From Martinezella lusitana (lineage in GTDB: Bacteria > Pseudomonadota > Alphaproteobacteria > Rhizobiales > Rhizobiaceae), in assembly GCF_900094565.1 (NCBI RefSeq), contig NZ_FMAF01000009.1, positions 99,444 through 163,443 on the forward strand: 64,000 nucleotides of DNA, written 5' to 3'. Position 1 is the stretch's first letter. Every line of letters starts with the position of its first letter. Of the stretch, positions 1 through 9,208 are shown in pieces. A program made the position numbers and the translations under genes. The notes beneath the pieces were generated by a model, which had not been told where the DNA came from, made no database searches, and saw nothing but the letters and a program-made list of their open reading frames with translations.

Positions 1-20
1 CCATTTCAGGGAGTTCGTCG

Positions 21-470
21 ATGTTCAATGGCCGTCATTTCGACCGATTAGTAATTCTGCTGTGTGTACGTTGGTATTTGGCTTACAATCTCAGCCTGCG
101 TGATCTGGAAGAGATTATGGCCGAGCGCGGAATTCACGTCGATCACTCCACGCTTCATCGCCGGGTCGTTCATTTTGCGCCGCTGCTGCTCGAACGCTTC
201 AACCGGAGGAAACGCCCGGTCACTGGCAAGTGGCCCGTTGATGAAACTCATGTCCGGGTGCGCAGTCGCTGGATGTATCTCTACCGCGCCGTCGAGAGCG
301 TGGGACGCGGTTGAGTTCTTCTTCAGCGAGAAGCGTGACCTGCCGGCTGCCAAACGCTTTATTCGCAAAGCACGGAAACGTCACGACCGACCAGATAGTA
401 TCGTCATTGACAGTAGCCAGACGAACCGGGAAGCAATCATTGCCTGCGACGGCGAGTGCCGGCTTCGAGC
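21..470 (+). pseudogene. IS6-family transposase remnant, frameshifted
   Basis: The first 97 codons read as the N-terminal half of an IS6/IS26-type DDE transposase, with the first catalytic aspartate in the VDETH motif and the RSRWMYLYRAV stretch typical of the family. Near base 300 the frame breaks, and the continuation (VEFFFSEKRDLPAAKRF, then IVIDSSQTNREA with the second catalytic Asp) lies in another frame. After about base 450 the similarity stops and the C-terminal third is missing. It cannot make an active transposase. No terminal inverted repeat was found. Confidence 0.85.
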
Positions 471-679
471 CACGTCTTCCGCGTCGCAGCTTGGAGTTTG
501 CGACAGAGCCGATTGGCCGACCTTTATCTCAGGCTCATAGCCGGAAGAAGCGGCGGCATATGGACAGTCGGACGGACACATATCTCGGCACATTTGCGGA
601 GAAGCGTTTTGTGGCATTGCAATAGTTGGTAATGCGGCGCAATATAACTGTCACAATTCTATGCAGTTGGGTCCGCGCA

Positions 680-886
680 ATGAGAATTTGCATCTATAAA
701 TCGGACATAGCACCCGAGCTTACTCTCTTGCTGCGAGAAGGCTTGCCCGTACCCCTCGACACCAAGATAGACAAATGGACCAAGATTAAGGTCGTCACCG
801 ACGGGGAGATGAAAGCAGACCTTTTGATTCAAATTGGCGGTGCGGGGCATGCGTTAGTTCGACTCGACGCGATTAGACAACATTAG
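680..886 (+). CDS. small hypothetical protein (68 aa)
   Basis: A 68-codon ORF from ATG at 680, with mixed charged and hydrophobic composition and no recognised domain, signal peptide or membrane segment. An upstream in-frame ATG at 626 would add 18 residues that look non-coding. It sits between an IS6 remnant and a broken HxlR regulator, so it may be an orphan piece of a larger gene. There is no clear ribosome binding site. It is kept because its codon pattern looks plausible, but it could be chance. Confidence 0.3.
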   Translation: MRICIYKSDIAPELTLLLREGLPVPLDTKIDKWTKIKVVTDGEMKADLLIQIGGAGHALVRLDAIRQH

Positions 887-919
887 GCAGTGGCAGCGTC
901 TTACTCCGTGTCATCACCA

Positions 920-1265
920 CACCACAGTCGCATCGGCGGGCTTTGGCTGCTGGACGCACCCCTGGTGCTCGCGAGGCGACCGGCGGCCACATCGCCTGCC
1001 TCGGACCGAAAGTCGTTTGTTGAATTGGTAGGCCTTGAAGGGACAAGAACCAGCGACCCCGAGGGCGCTCGAGGGCTGGGGGCTAATAAAGAGGTACGAC
1101 TATGCGACGATCCCGCCGAAGACGGAGTATAGCCTGACCCAACTCGGCCGGACGCTGCGGCCGCTGATGGAGGCTATGGCGGCTTGGGGAGACGAAACGC
1201 AGGAACTCATTACCGAAGCAAATGACACTGAAATAGAGTTCACTGAGCCTTCGCAGGTGCGATAA
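920..1265 (+). pseudogene. HxlR-family regulator remnant
   Basis: The 3' part (frame of 1035-1265) reads as the C-terminal half of an HxlR winged-helix repressor: a GLIKRYDYATIPPKTEYSLT segment (the wing and its flanks) followed by the LGRTLRPLMEAMAAWG helix. An IGGLW fragment typical of the HxlR N-terminus lies upstream near 938 in another frame, and the helix-turn-helix between is scrambled by frameshifts. No intact start-to-stop reading exists, so this is a dead regulator left among transposon debris. Confidence 0.7.
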
Positions 1266-1350
1266 GCCATTGTTGGACCTTGATCGGACAATCACTTTCT
1301 ACCATCCTCTGGCTATGGTTAGCGCGCAGGAGAGCGGAAAGCGGGGATTA

Positions 1351-2286
1351 ATGTCTGAGCGAATGCTTCCCCTACGCGGCATTTCGGTCTTTGAAGCGGC
1401 GGCCCGCGCAGCAAGTTTCCAAGCCGCGGCCGACGAGTTGAATCTGACGCCATCTGCAGTCAGCCACCAGATTCGTTTACTCGAAGCAATTCTCGGGGTC
1501 CGACTTTTCGACCGCGTCGGACGTGGCGTGACGCTTACCCCGGAGGGCGCGGAATATGCCCGCTCTATTCGCCAGGGTATCCGCCGGCTGCGCGCCGCCA
1601 CCAGCGACATCAAAGCGCGCGGGAAGAAAGGCGGTGCGCTGGATGTCGTCAGGATCGAAGCACCTCCATCTTTTGCACATTGCTGGCTGTTACCACGCCT
1701 GACCGACCTGATGGCGCATCTTCCTGGGGTCGACATCCGGGTGAATGCACAGGGCTCGCATTTGCAAGGTGACAGACTGCCTTGGGCTCCGCTGACGGAC
1801 GCACCGGCCGACGTGCAAATTGTCTACGGCGACGACGATCTTTGGGCGGACAGGGCCTCACATATGTTCTCGGAGCATTTTCAGCCCCACTGTTCTCCCG
1901 ATTTGCTCAACGGTCGCACGCTCGATTCTCCGCATGATTTACTTCGAGAGACTCTTGTCAGCACCTTTCAAAACTCGGTTTCCTGGGAAGAGTGGCTGGA
2001 CCTACAAAGCATCGATTTCTATTCTAATCCTGTCGACACAGTCCAGTTGGATCCCTCCCATCTGGCGATCGAGGCTGCTGCCAATGGACTAGGCTTCATC
2101 CTGGAGAGCAGCATTTTGGTCCAACACGCGGTGTCTGCCGGCAAGCTCGTTTCTCCATTTCCAGCCCTCGGTCGCCCTGGACTGTCCTACTGGATATTGG
2201 CGCCCTCGGCGAAAAGAGCCCACTCGACCATTGATGCCGTCGTCACTTGGTTCAAGGAACAAGCTGCGTCCACCCACCCGGTCTAA
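1351..2286 (+). CDS. LysR-family regulator, GcvA-type
   Basis: This 311-residue protein has an N-terminal LysR winged HTH (residues 11-70, with the motif DELNLTPSAVSHQIRLLE) and a GcvA-like effector domain. The ATG at 1351 is preferred to upstream in-frame starts because the LysR N-terminus begins there. It lies 160 bases upstream of, and co-directional with, a dialkylglycine-decarboxylase-like gene. Such genes in other bacteria have a LysR partner (DgdR), so it probably controls the aminotransferase and transporter downstream. The co-directional arrangement differs from the usual divergent layout. The effector is unknown. Confidence 0.9.
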   Translation: MSERMLPLRGISVFEAAARAASFQAAADELNLTPSAVSHQIRLLEAILGVRLFDRVGRGVTLTPEGAEYARSIRQGIRRLRAATSDIKARGKKGGALDVVRIEAPPSFAHCWLLPRLTDLMAHLPGVDIRVNAQGSHLQGDRLPWAPLTDAPADVQIVYGDDDLWADRASHMFSEHFQPHCSPDLLNGRTLDSPHDLLRETLVSTFQNSVSWEEWLDLQSIDFYSNPVDTVQLDPSHLAIEAAANGLGFILESSILVQHAVSAGKLVSPFPALGRPGLSYWILAPSAKRAHSTIDAVVTWFKEQAASTHPV

Positions 2287-2445
2287 CGCCGCAACAACAG
2301 CCATTGCGCGACCCAGATTTGGTGCAGCATCGAAGAAATATTTTCATCAGTTTGAGAGAACTATTTGCGCTTCACGGAAGCAGACGGCGCAGGCTACTTT
2401 CAGGATAACGCGGAAGCTTAGAACGCTCTCCCGAGCATTGGAAAG

Positions 2446-3771
2446 ATGATCCTGAATATGAATATCTCGTCGGGCAATTTTGATAGCTTAATCTGGGAAA
2501 AGGCGAACAAGAACCTGCTTCGCTACATGGGAGTTGGCGGCGATTTCACGTCATTCGTGCCCGAGCGTGCTGAAGGTTCGTGGCTATACGACGCATCTGG
2601 CCGGCGCGTCCTCGATTTTACGTCTGGACAGATGAGCTCTGTACTTGGGCATGCCCACCCGGAGCTTGTCGAGACAATGCGTGGTGCCGCTGCCAGCCTC
2701 GATCATCTGTTCAGTATGATGATTACCAAGCCTGTTGTCGATCTGGCCGAGAAATTGGCCGAGTTGGTTCCGGGTCTGCCGCGATCGATGTTCCTTTCAA
2801 CGGGAGGGGAGTCGGTCGAAGCGGCCATTCGATTGGCCAAGGTCGTGACCGGCAAGTGGGAAATCGTTGGGTTTGCGCAATCGTATCACGGCTCGACCGG
2901 CGCCGCTGCCTCAGCCACCTATTCGCTTGGGCGTCGCGGTCACGGGCCGATGATGCCGGGAGCCTTCGCCATTCCCGCACCAAACGCATTCCGGCCCCGT
3001 TTTCCCGGTGTGACTTGGCAGCAGGAACTCGACGATAGTTTCGGACTGTTGGACCGCCAGTCGACCGGCAATCTCGCGGCATTCATAGCGGAACCGATTC
3101 TCAGTACTGGCGGGGTTCTTGACCTGCCGCTGGGCTATCTCGCGGCACTCAAAAGCCATTGCGAACGCCGGGGCATGCTTCTCATTGTCGACGAGGCACA
3201 GACAAGCCTCGGGCGCAGCGGCGAGATGTTTGCCTTCGAACGCGACGACATCGTGCCCGACATTCTTTTGCTTTCAAAGACACTCGGAGCCGGAATGGCA
3301 ATGTCCTCCGTATCGACGTCCGACGCGATTGCAGAAGTTGCAGACGCGCGCGGATTTACCTTCGTGACGACGCATGTCAACGACCCACTCCCCGCCTCGG
3401 TCGCCCTGAAGGTACTGGAGATCGTCAAGCGGGATCAACTCGTTGAACGATCGAAGGCTCTGGGCACGCGCCTGAGAAAGGGGCTGCAGAACCTTCTCCA
3501 ACACCATGAATGTGTCGGCGATGTACGCGGCCGCGGTATGCTACTGGGCATGGAATTCGTTCCGTACGCTGGGCACAGTGCAACGTCGATTTCTCAGAAG
3601 GTGACTGAACTGGCGCTGGAATTCGGAGTATCCGCCAATATTACCGGCGCATTCACGGCGGGCGTCATGCGATTTGCACCACCCCTCACCTCGAGTGACG
3701 AGGAGATCGACTTCGGTATCAGTGTGTTGGATCGCGCGATTACCCAAGCTATCGACTCTCTTGGCAAGTAA
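2446..3771 (+). CDS. dgdA: class III aminotransferase, 2,2-dialkylglycine decarboxylase-like
   Basis: This is a PLP enzyme of fold type I, 441 residues. It matches dialkylglycine decarboxylase in hallmark stretches: LDFTSGQMSSVLGH with the active-site Gln near 62, HLFSMM, the VDEAQ aspartate near 249, the LSKTLGAG lysine near 278 (Schiff base), TTHVNDPLPA near 308-317 and MRFAPPLT with the carboxylate-binding Arg. The alkali-metal site residues known in DgdA (Ser, Thr and Asp of these loops) are present. The family decarboxylates 2,2-dialkylglycines and transaminates to pyruvate; a plain omega-transaminase role is possible. A second ATG at 2458 is an alternative start. The neighbouring amino-acid binding protein supports an amino-acid substrate. 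Confidence 0.88.
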   Translation: MILNMNISSGNFDSLIWEKANKNLLRYMGVGGDFTSFVPERAEGSWLYDASGRRVLDFTSGQMSSVLGHAHPELVETMRGAAASLDHLFSMMITKPVVDLAEKLAELVPGLPRSMFLSTGGESVEAAIRLAKVVTGKWEIVGFAQSYHGSTGAAASATYSLGRRGHGPMMPGAFAIPAPNAFRPRFPGVTWQQELDDSFGLLDRQSTGNLAAFIAEPILSTGGVLDLPLGYLAALKSHCERRGMLLIVDEAQTSLGRSGEMFAFERDDIVPDILLLSKTLGAGMAMSSVSTSDAIAEVADARGFTFVTTHVNDPLPASVALKVLEIVKRDQLVERSKALGTRLRKGLQNLLQHHECVGDVRGRGMLLGMEFVPYAGHSATSISQKVTELALEFGVSANITGAFTAGVMRFAPPLTSSDEEIDFGISVLDRAITQAIDSLGK

Positions 3772-3772
3772 T

Positions 3773-3804
3773 CCATCGCGGCCGTTAACGCGGCCTATGG
3801 ATGG
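3773..3804 (+). other. possible hairpin between aminotransferase and binding-protein genes
   Basis: An imperfect inverted repeat (ATCCAT...ATGGAT, with GGCC/GGCC inside) begins right after the aminotransferase stop codon. No T-run follows, so it is at best a weak terminator or an mRNA processing/stability element that could separate expression of the enzyme from the transporter. Visual evidence only. Confidence 0.3.
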
Positions 3805-3935
3805 AGGAAACCCATGAGGTTCACACGCGGGTCTATGCACGAGACGAAGAATTGACGCCCGCGGGGGAGCGCGCGGCGGCAAGCAATGCCGGCGGGAGGG
3901 AGGACCTTGACCGGACCAACCAGAGGGAAAGAAAA

Positions 3936-4733
3936 ATGAACGTTACCCGTCGTCGCATTCTAATCCTATCCGCCGCGGCCATCGTGGCAGCCACGCCTTT
4001 CGCTGCCTTTGCGGAGGGCACGCTCAATGTAGGCTCCTTCCCGAACAACCCGCCGTTCGAATTTAAAAACGCAAGCGGTGTCTTCGAAGGTTTTGAAGTG
4101 GACATCATCACCGAGGCGGCGAAACGCGCTGGCATGGATGTTGACATCGAAGGCTATGATTTCCAGCCACTGTTTGCTGCCACCAGCTCGCGCCGTATCG
4201 ACGCGGCGATCTCGTCCATTACAATCACGAAGGAGCGGCTCGCCTCGCAGTCCTTCACACAGCCTTTTTACGATTCTGGCTTGGGCCTCGCCGCCAGGAC
4301 CGATGGCGTCGTGAAGGGCCTCGCAGACCTCAAGGGCAAGGTCGTTGGCTCACATTCCGGCTCGACGAGCTACAAATGGCTAGTAGACAACCAGAAGAAA
4401 TACGGCTTCAGCGAGGTCAAGGGTTACAATAACCCGTTGGATGCCCTGCTCGATCTCTCCTCCGGACGTGTGGACGGAGTGACAAGTGACGTGCCCAACC
4501 TAGAATATGCCTTCACCAAGATGCATGGTCTCAGCGTGGTCGAGCGCATCACGTCTGACGAGCAATACGGCGTGATGATGACCAAGGGCTCGCCTTATCT
4601 TACAAAGATCAATGATGCACTGACCGCGATGAAGAAGGATGGCACGCTGCAGGCATTTCACAAGAAGTGGTTTGGCACGGATGCCCCGGCCGATTCCTCC
4701 ACTGCCAAGGAAGAACCGCTGCCCAACGGCTGA
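3936..4733 (+). CDS. amino-acid ABC transporter substrate-binding protein (family 3)
   Basis: A 265-residue secreted protein. The signal peptide has RRR, a hydrophobic core and a likely cut after AFA near residue 26. It is followed by a family-3 solute-binding domain: PPFEFKN, GFEVDIITEAAKRAG, FQPLFAATSSRRIDAAISSITIT and the C-terminal LTAMKKDGTLQAFHKKWFG. The ATG at 3936 has a GAGGGAAAG ribosome site; the longer upstream reading lacks signal-peptide logic. It should bind a polar amino acid in the periplasm and deliver it to the permease just downstream. No ATPase gene is nearby, so the third component must come from elsewhere. Confidence 0.92.
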   Translation: MNVTRRRILILSAAAIVAATPFAAFAEGTLNVGSFPNNPPFEFKNASGVFEGFEVDIITEAAKRAGMDVDIEGYDFQPLFAATSSRRIDAAISSITITKERLASQSFTQPFYDSGLGLAARTDGVVKGLADLKGKVVGSHSGSTSYKWLVDNQKKYGFSEVKGYNNPLDALLDLSSGRVDGVTSDVPNLEYAFTKMHGLSVVERITSDEQYGVMMTKGSPYLTKINDALTAMKKDGTLQAFHKKWFGTDAPADSSTAKEEPLPNG

Positions 4734-4827
4734 CGGCCGCATACCGAGCTGCCTTCGGATCGCGCCGTCCCGACATTCCGGGCCGGCGCCGTTCGGAACA
4801 TCCGACAAATCGACCTCCCGGACGCTG

Positions 4828-5502
4828 ATGACCCTTATCGACACGTTTTTCAATGCGGCTGTGCTCAGCGCGGCGGTCCCGGCGCTGCTGCGCGGCCTCG
4901 TCAACACCATTATCCTGGGGTTGCTTGCGATCGGTCTTGGCGTCCCGCTTGGCATGCTGGTCAGCCTCGTGCGGCTCTATGCGCCATCGCCATTCCGCTG
5001 GCTCGCGATCGGCTTTATCGACATCTGCCGCGCCCTGCCGGTATTGGTGGTGCTGATCTTGATCTACTACGCCCTGCCATTTGTCGGCATCCGTTTTTCT
5101 GCGCTGGTATCGGCGACACTCGCGTTCACCATTGTTATGTCGGCCTATTCGGCGGAGGTATTCCGGACGGGTATCGAAAGCATTCCGAGGGGCCAGTTTG
5201 AGGCAGCGCAGGCGCTCGGCCTCCCTTTCGTCATCACCTTGCGCAAGGTGATCTTGCCACAAGCAATGAAACTCGTAATCCCGCCAACGACCAGCAACTG
5301 CGTATCGATGTTCAAGGATACGTCGCTCGCTTCGGTGGTCGCCCTGCCGGAACTCTTGAAGGACGCAAACGACGCGCAGGCGCTTTATGCCAACCCTACT
5401 CCGCTGATTGGTGCGGCGCTGATCTATCTCGCTTTCCTTTGGCCGATGGTGCGGCTGGTCAGCTATATCGAGAGACGAAACAGGGCCGCAACAATCAGGT
5501 GA
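4828..5502 (+). CDS. amino-acid ABC transporter permease (HisM/GlnP type)
   Basis: A 224-residue inner-membrane protein with about five hydrophobic segments. It carries the polar amino-acid permease signatures GLVNTIILGLLAI near the N-terminus, FRTGIESIPRGQFEAAQALG (the EAA loop that contacts the ATPase) and the later MFKDTSLASVVALPELL. The ATG at 4828 is chosen because residues before it are not membrane-permease-like. It follows the binding protein by 94 bases and presumably works with it. A single permease of this type can act as a homodimer. Confidence 0.9.
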   Translation: MTLIDTFFNAAVLSAAVPALLRGLVNTIILGLLAIGLGVPLGMLVSLVRLYAPSPFRWLAIGFIDICRALPVLVVLILIYYALPFVGIRFSALVSATLAFTIVMSAYSAEVFRTGIESIPRGQFEAAQALGLPFVITLRKVILPQAMKLVIPPTTSNCVSMFKDTSLASVVALPELLKDANDAQALYANPTPLIGAALIYLAFLWPMVRLVSYIERRNRAATIR

Positions 5503-5696
5503 TCAGCCGACTGATGAATAAGAACCCGCCACCGCCGGGGTCACCGTTCGCGCCCTTGCCTTTGTCATTTTGGTAACCTGAGAACTCATGGGACCCGCTG
5601 GCATTGACCGAGGTCAAAGGCAGCGCTGCAGCTTGCTGCTAGGTTGTCAGCGTGATTTTTCAAATGTCGAACCTCCTATTCTTTGGGCTGAGAGCC

Positions 5697-7193
5697 ATGA
5701 AACGCCCAGGCAAGATTACTATTATCGGCGGTGGCATCGCTGGCCTTTGCACGGCGGTTTACGCCCGCCAAAGCGGCTATGAGGTCGACCTTCTCGAACA
5801 GCATCAGAGCGCTGGCGGTTTGGCCACGAGTTGGCGCCGGGGCGAATACACGTTCGAGACCTGCCTGCATTGGCTGGTGGGCTCCAATCCCGGCGGCACA
5901 CTGCACGCCGAGTGGCGCGAGGTCTGCGACATCGACAGGCTCCGTTTCGTCGACCATGAAGAGTTCGTCCGCGTCGAGGACGAGCACGGCGCGAGCCTGC
6001 ACATCTACGCGGATGTCGATTGCCTCGAGGCGGAGTTGGTGAAGGTCGCGCCGGAGGACGAAATCGAGATCCGTTACTTTACCAACGCAATTCGTCAGCT
6101 TGTAGATTTGCCGATGCCGCACCCGGACCAACCGTGGCTGGCGCGGATTGCGGGCATACTGAAGATGCTGCCCGATCTGCCCCTGATCTGGCGCCTGTCG
6201 CATATGAGCGTCGACGATTATGGAAAGCGCTTCACGCATCCCCTGCTGCGGGCGTTCTTCAGTGGAGGGGCGACGGGCCATCTGTCGGTTCTGGCGCTCA
6301 TCCTTTCACTGGCCTGGATGAGCAGTCGAAACGCCGGGTACGCGATTGGCGGTTCCCAGGCCCTCGTCCGCATCATCGTCGAGAAGTTCTTTTCGCTCGG
6401 CGGGCATGTGCGTTACGGGGCGCGGGTCTGCAAGATCTTGGTTGAGGACGCCGCCGCCGTCGGCGTTCAATTGGAAAGTGGCGAGATCATTTCCGCCGAC
6501 TGGGTCGTCTCGGCTGCCGACGGCCACGCCACCATTCATAACTTGCTCGGCAGCAGATACACCGACAAAGCTTTCGAGGAGGCGTTCGCCCGGTACGAGA
6601 CGTTTCCGTCCTATCTACAGGTATCGCTGGGCGTGGCTCGCGACCTGGCGCAGGAGCCAGGCTACCTGACGCTCGTTCTCGACGACCAGTTCGAGGTCGA
6701 TCCCGAGACTCGCCTTCCGGCGCTGGCGTTTCGCATTTTCCATTACGACCCGACCTTCGCGCCGCCGGGCAAGACCGCAGTGACTTGTTTTCTACCGACG
6801 CGCAATTTTGCATTCTGGGCGGACCTGCGCCGCGACGCCCCTGAACGCTACCAGTCGGAGAAGCATCGCATCGCGCAAGCCGTCATCGCGGTGCTCGAAC
6901 GCCGGTTACACGGTCTCCGCGACGAGATCGAGGTCACCGACGTGTCGACGCCGGCGACGGTTCTTCGCTACACCAGCAACTGGAAGGGGAGCATGGAAGG
7001 CTGGCTGATGACCCCCGACACCGGCTTTAGCGCGTTGCCGCATACACTGGCGGGACTTCAGCACTTCGCTATGGTTGGACAGTGGGTTCAACCCGGCGGC
7101 GGCCTGCCGAGTGGCCTCTTGACGGCCCGCGCCGCCATCCAGGCGATCTGCCGTCAGGACCATGTATCGTTTCGGCCCGGCGCTGGGCCGTAG
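5697..7193 (+). CDS. FAD-dependent oxidoreductase, phytoene desaturase (CrtI)-like
   Basis: A 498-residue flavoprotein. Residues 6-19 carry the dinucleotide-binding motif IIGGGIAGLCTAVYAR, followed by the acidic end of the second strand (LLEQHQSAGG). The C-terminus has the PGGGLPSGLLTAR FAD motif seen in CrtI/CrtO-type desaturases and retinol saturase-like proteins. The start at 5697 places the Rossmann motif at the N-terminus; an in-frame ATG at 5652 is less likely. No carotenoid synthesis genes surround it, so carotenoid chemistry is not implied. It could oxidise or saturate another lipophilic or amino-acid-derived substrate. It is the last gene of the + strand group. Confidence 0.8.
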   Translation: MKRPGKITIIGGGIAGLCTAVYARQSGYEVDLLEQHQSAGGLATSWRRGEYTFETCLHWLVGSNPGGTLHAEWREVCDIDRLRFVDHEEFVRVEDEHGASLHIYADVDCLEAELVKVAPEDEIEIRYFTNAIRQLVDLPMPHPDQPWLARIAGILKMLPDLPLIWRLSHMSVDDYGKRFTHPLLRAFFSGGATGHLSVLALILSLAWMSSRNAGYAIGGSQALVRIIVEKFFSLGGHVRYGARVCKILVEDAAAVGVQLESGEIISADWVVSAADGHATIHNLLGSRYTDKAFEEAFARYETFPSYLQVSLGVARDLAQEPGYLTLVLDDQFEVDPETRLPALAFRIFHYDPTFAPPGKTAVTCFLPTRNFAFWADLRRDAPERYQSEKHRIAQAVIAVLERRLHGLRDEIEVTDVSTPATVLRYTSNWKGSMEGWLMTPDTGFSALPHTLAGLQHFAMVGQWVQPGGGLPSGLLTARAAIQAICRQDHVSFRPGAGP

Positions 7194-7299
7194 CGGCTGC
7201 CATCGGCAATGTATAGGCGGCAAGTGCTGGTTGGCGCAGGCGCAGTGGCTTGGTGCCGCCGGCGCGACCGGCTGCGAATCTGGCCCAGCGCTGATACGC

Positions 7300-7425
7300 C
7301 TCGGGCGAAGTGGGCGCGCGGCTTGTTGTCGAAGAAGTCCTTCAAGCTTGCTGCAGTCGCGCTCGCCAACAAGATTGCCCGCATTGCCTGGGCGATTATG
7401 GCGAGGAACGTGAACTTCCCGTCGG
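7300..7425 (+). pseudogene. IS110-family transposase C-terminal scrap
   Basis: Within 7194-7683 the only recognisable content is a short reading (frame of 7209-7463) with KSFKLAAVALANKIARIAWA, the conserved C-terminal helix region of IS110-family transposases. The catalytic DEDD half and the rest of the serine domain are absent. Flanking bases hold no gene that can be supported, so the stretch between the flavoprotein and the reductase is insertion-sequence debris. Confidence 0.65.
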
Positions 7426-7683
7426 AGCGCGTTTCGAGATGCTCCGATCTGATTCCGGCTTAAGCGAAAGGGCCTTCACGGTCATTGTTCTATGGGGCAA
7501 AACAGTGGGCGGAGTGACGATGGTATGATGTGATAGCGAAAGCAGAATGGACCGCACGAACCGAAGAACCCACGGCGTTGTCTTGCGCAGCAAAAGCGCG
7601 TTAACGTGATAGGGATCGGTTCAAGCGGAAAATATCAGGGCCAGCGGTCATCACGCGCCGCATAAATAGGCCGGAGACATGAC

Positions 7684-8715
7684 CTAGCAGAATTTGAGCA
7701 AGTTGAGTTCCGCCAGACTGGTGGCAGTGGCGATGATCGCCTCTTCAGGAGGGCGAGGGTTCCAACCAAGCAGGCGCTGTGCCTTAGCGGCGGTCGCATC
7801 TTTTCTTTTTCCTAGCTCGGGTAACAAGCTCCTCACTTCGGGATCGAAGAGGGCGGCCGCTCTCAACAGCCAATTGGGCAATTGGCGCGTCGATACGGCG
7901 CGGGCCGCATGGCCAAGGTGGTCCCTTAAGGTCTGTGCCATCTGGGCGACGCTCATGAAATGGCCTGCTGTCGCGAGGAATCTCTCTCCGGCGGCGCTAG
8001 GATTGGTCATCGCCCGAACGTGGAGATCGGCGGCATCGCGAACGTCCACGATACCGAACCATAGGTCGGGGCAACCGGGCGTACTGCCTTCCAACATGCG
8101 CTTTATTAAGTGGATCGACGTTGACAGGTCTGGTCCGAGCACCGGACCAAGAATCCCGGTGGGATCAATGACCGCAAGTTCGAGCGAGCCACCTTCATCC
8201 CTCATGAAGGCCCAAGCGGCGCGCTCGGCCAACGTTTTTGATTTCTGATAAGGCTGGATCGTGGGATCGTGGGGATCGGTCCAGTCAGTTTCGGTGAAGG
8301 TTCCCGCGCGCGCCTTCCCGTATCCGATCGCCGCGAATGACGAGGTGAGCACCACCCGCCTCACGTTGGCATCCCGCGCTGCGCGTAAGACCCGGAGCGC
8401 TCCGTCACGCGCAGGCCTAATCAGTTCGTTCTCATCCTTGGGAACCCTGCCTGGAAAAGGAGATGCAACATGGAGGACGTAATCGCAATCTGTGACGGCC
8501 TGCTTCCAACCCGCGTCTGCAGTGAGATCCGCGGCGAACAGTGCAACGTTATTGGCCCCGTTACCCGCTCCGCCCTGCCGTAGCATGGCTCTCAAAGCGT
8601 CCTCTCGCCGCAGATCGCGAACCGTGGCGCGCACCTCATGGCCTGCCGCGAGCAATTGGATGACGCAGTGTGCACCCAGAAACCCCGTGCCGCCCGTTAC
8701 TAAAACCTTCGCCAT
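7684..8715 (-). CDS. NAD(P)-dependent reductase, dihydroflavonol-4-reductase-like SDR
   Basis: A 343-residue extended SDR. VTGGTGFLGAH (residues 5-15) binds the nucleotide, HVASPFPGRVPKDEN and LTSSFAAIGYG match the DFR/aldehyde-reductase subfamily, and YQKSK supplies the catalytic Tyr-Lys. The start at 8715 has an AAGGAGAC ribosome site, and the 27 bases of longer reading lie in the promoter. It is divergently transcribed from a MerR-type regulator, and the MerR-like dyad at 8751-8772 lies in its own promoter. It probably reduces an aldehyde or ketone and may be induced by reactive carbonyls, which is inference from the MerR pairing. Confidence 0.88.
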   Translation of the reverse strand: MAKVLVTGGTGFLGAHCVIQLLAAGHEVRATVRDLRREDALRAMLRQGGAGNGANNVALFAADLTADAGWKQAVTDCDYVLHVASPFPGRVPKDENELIRPARDGALRVLRAARDANVRRVVLTSSFAAIGYGKARAGTFTETDWTDPHDPTIQPYQKSKTLAERAAWAFMRDEGGSLELAVIDPTGILGPVLGPDLSTSIHLIKRMLEGSTPGCPDLWFGIVDVRDAADLHVRAMTNPSAAGERFLATAGHFMSVAQMAQTLRDHLGHAARAVSTRQLPNWLLRAAALFDPEVRSLLPELGKRKDATAAKAQRLLGWNPRPPEEAIIATATSLAELNLLKFC

Positions 8716-8750
8716 GTTGTCTCCTTGCCAGAAAGAAGACACTCTCGTAC

Positions 8751-8772
8751 ACCTTCAACCTAGGTTTAAGGT
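8751..8772 (-). promoter_or_regulatory. MerR-type operator/promoter for the DFR-like gene
   Basis: A 22-base dyad, ACCTtaAACCTAGGTTgaAGGT on the minus strand, is flanked by TTGACC (8770-8775) as the -35 and a weak -10 about 19 bases away. An over-long spacer filled by a dyad is the classic layout for MerR activators, which untwist the DNA. The dyad sits between the reductase and the divergent MerR gene at 8786. Confidence 0.7.
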
Positions 8773-8785
8773 CAAGGGCTTTTTT

Positions 8786-9136
8786 ATGCGGATAGGCGAT
8801 GTCGCGCAGCGATCAGGTCTCTCCACCTCGCGTATCCGCTTTTATGAGCGGCGCGGGCTGATACCCCTCGCGGTAAGAGGCGAAAATGGCTACCGGAACT
8901 ATAGTTCAGACGTCCTGGAAACACTCAACTTCATCTACCAGGCACAGGATCTTGGCTTCACCCTCGACGAGATCGGAGCGGCCCTGAGTCAGAGGAGTGG
9001 GGGGACACCAAACGAGAAGGAAGTGCTCTCGGCACTCCGTGAGAAACTGGCGGCACTCGATCAGCACATCGACGAAGTGGTTCGCCGCAAGCAGCGCATC
9101 GTCGCACTTATCGAAAAGTACAAAACTCGTTCCTAG
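8786..9136 (+). CDS. MerR-family transcriptional regulator
   Basis: A 116-residue MerR protein. The N-terminal winged HTH (MRIGDVAQRSGLSTSRIRFYE) is followed by RGENGYRNY and a dimerising coiled coil from about residue 78 to the end. It has no cysteines, which argues against metal or SoxR-type Fe-S sensing and for a small organic inducer. The ATG at 8786 marks the canonical N-terminus; the longer upstream reading crosses the operator. It most likely activates the divergent reductase gene and itself from the dyad at 8751-8772. Confidence 0.9.
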   Translation: MRIGDVAQRSGLSTSRIRFYERRGLIPLAVRGENGYRNYSSDVLETLNFIYQAQDLGFTLDEIGAALSQRSGGTPNEKEVLSALREKLAALDQHIDEVVRRKQRIVALIEKYKTRS

Positions 9137-9208
9137 CGCTGCTTTGGCAGTTTAACCGACGATTTACGATGACGGGCCATCCTATGTACTTTCACAGAGG
9201 TGCGCGAG

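Noticed and set aside
5697..7193. carotenoid desaturase role for the CrtI-like flavoprotein
   Set aside because: No phytoene synthase, GGPP synthase or cyclase gene is nearby. The fold similarity alone does not support carotenoid synthesis.
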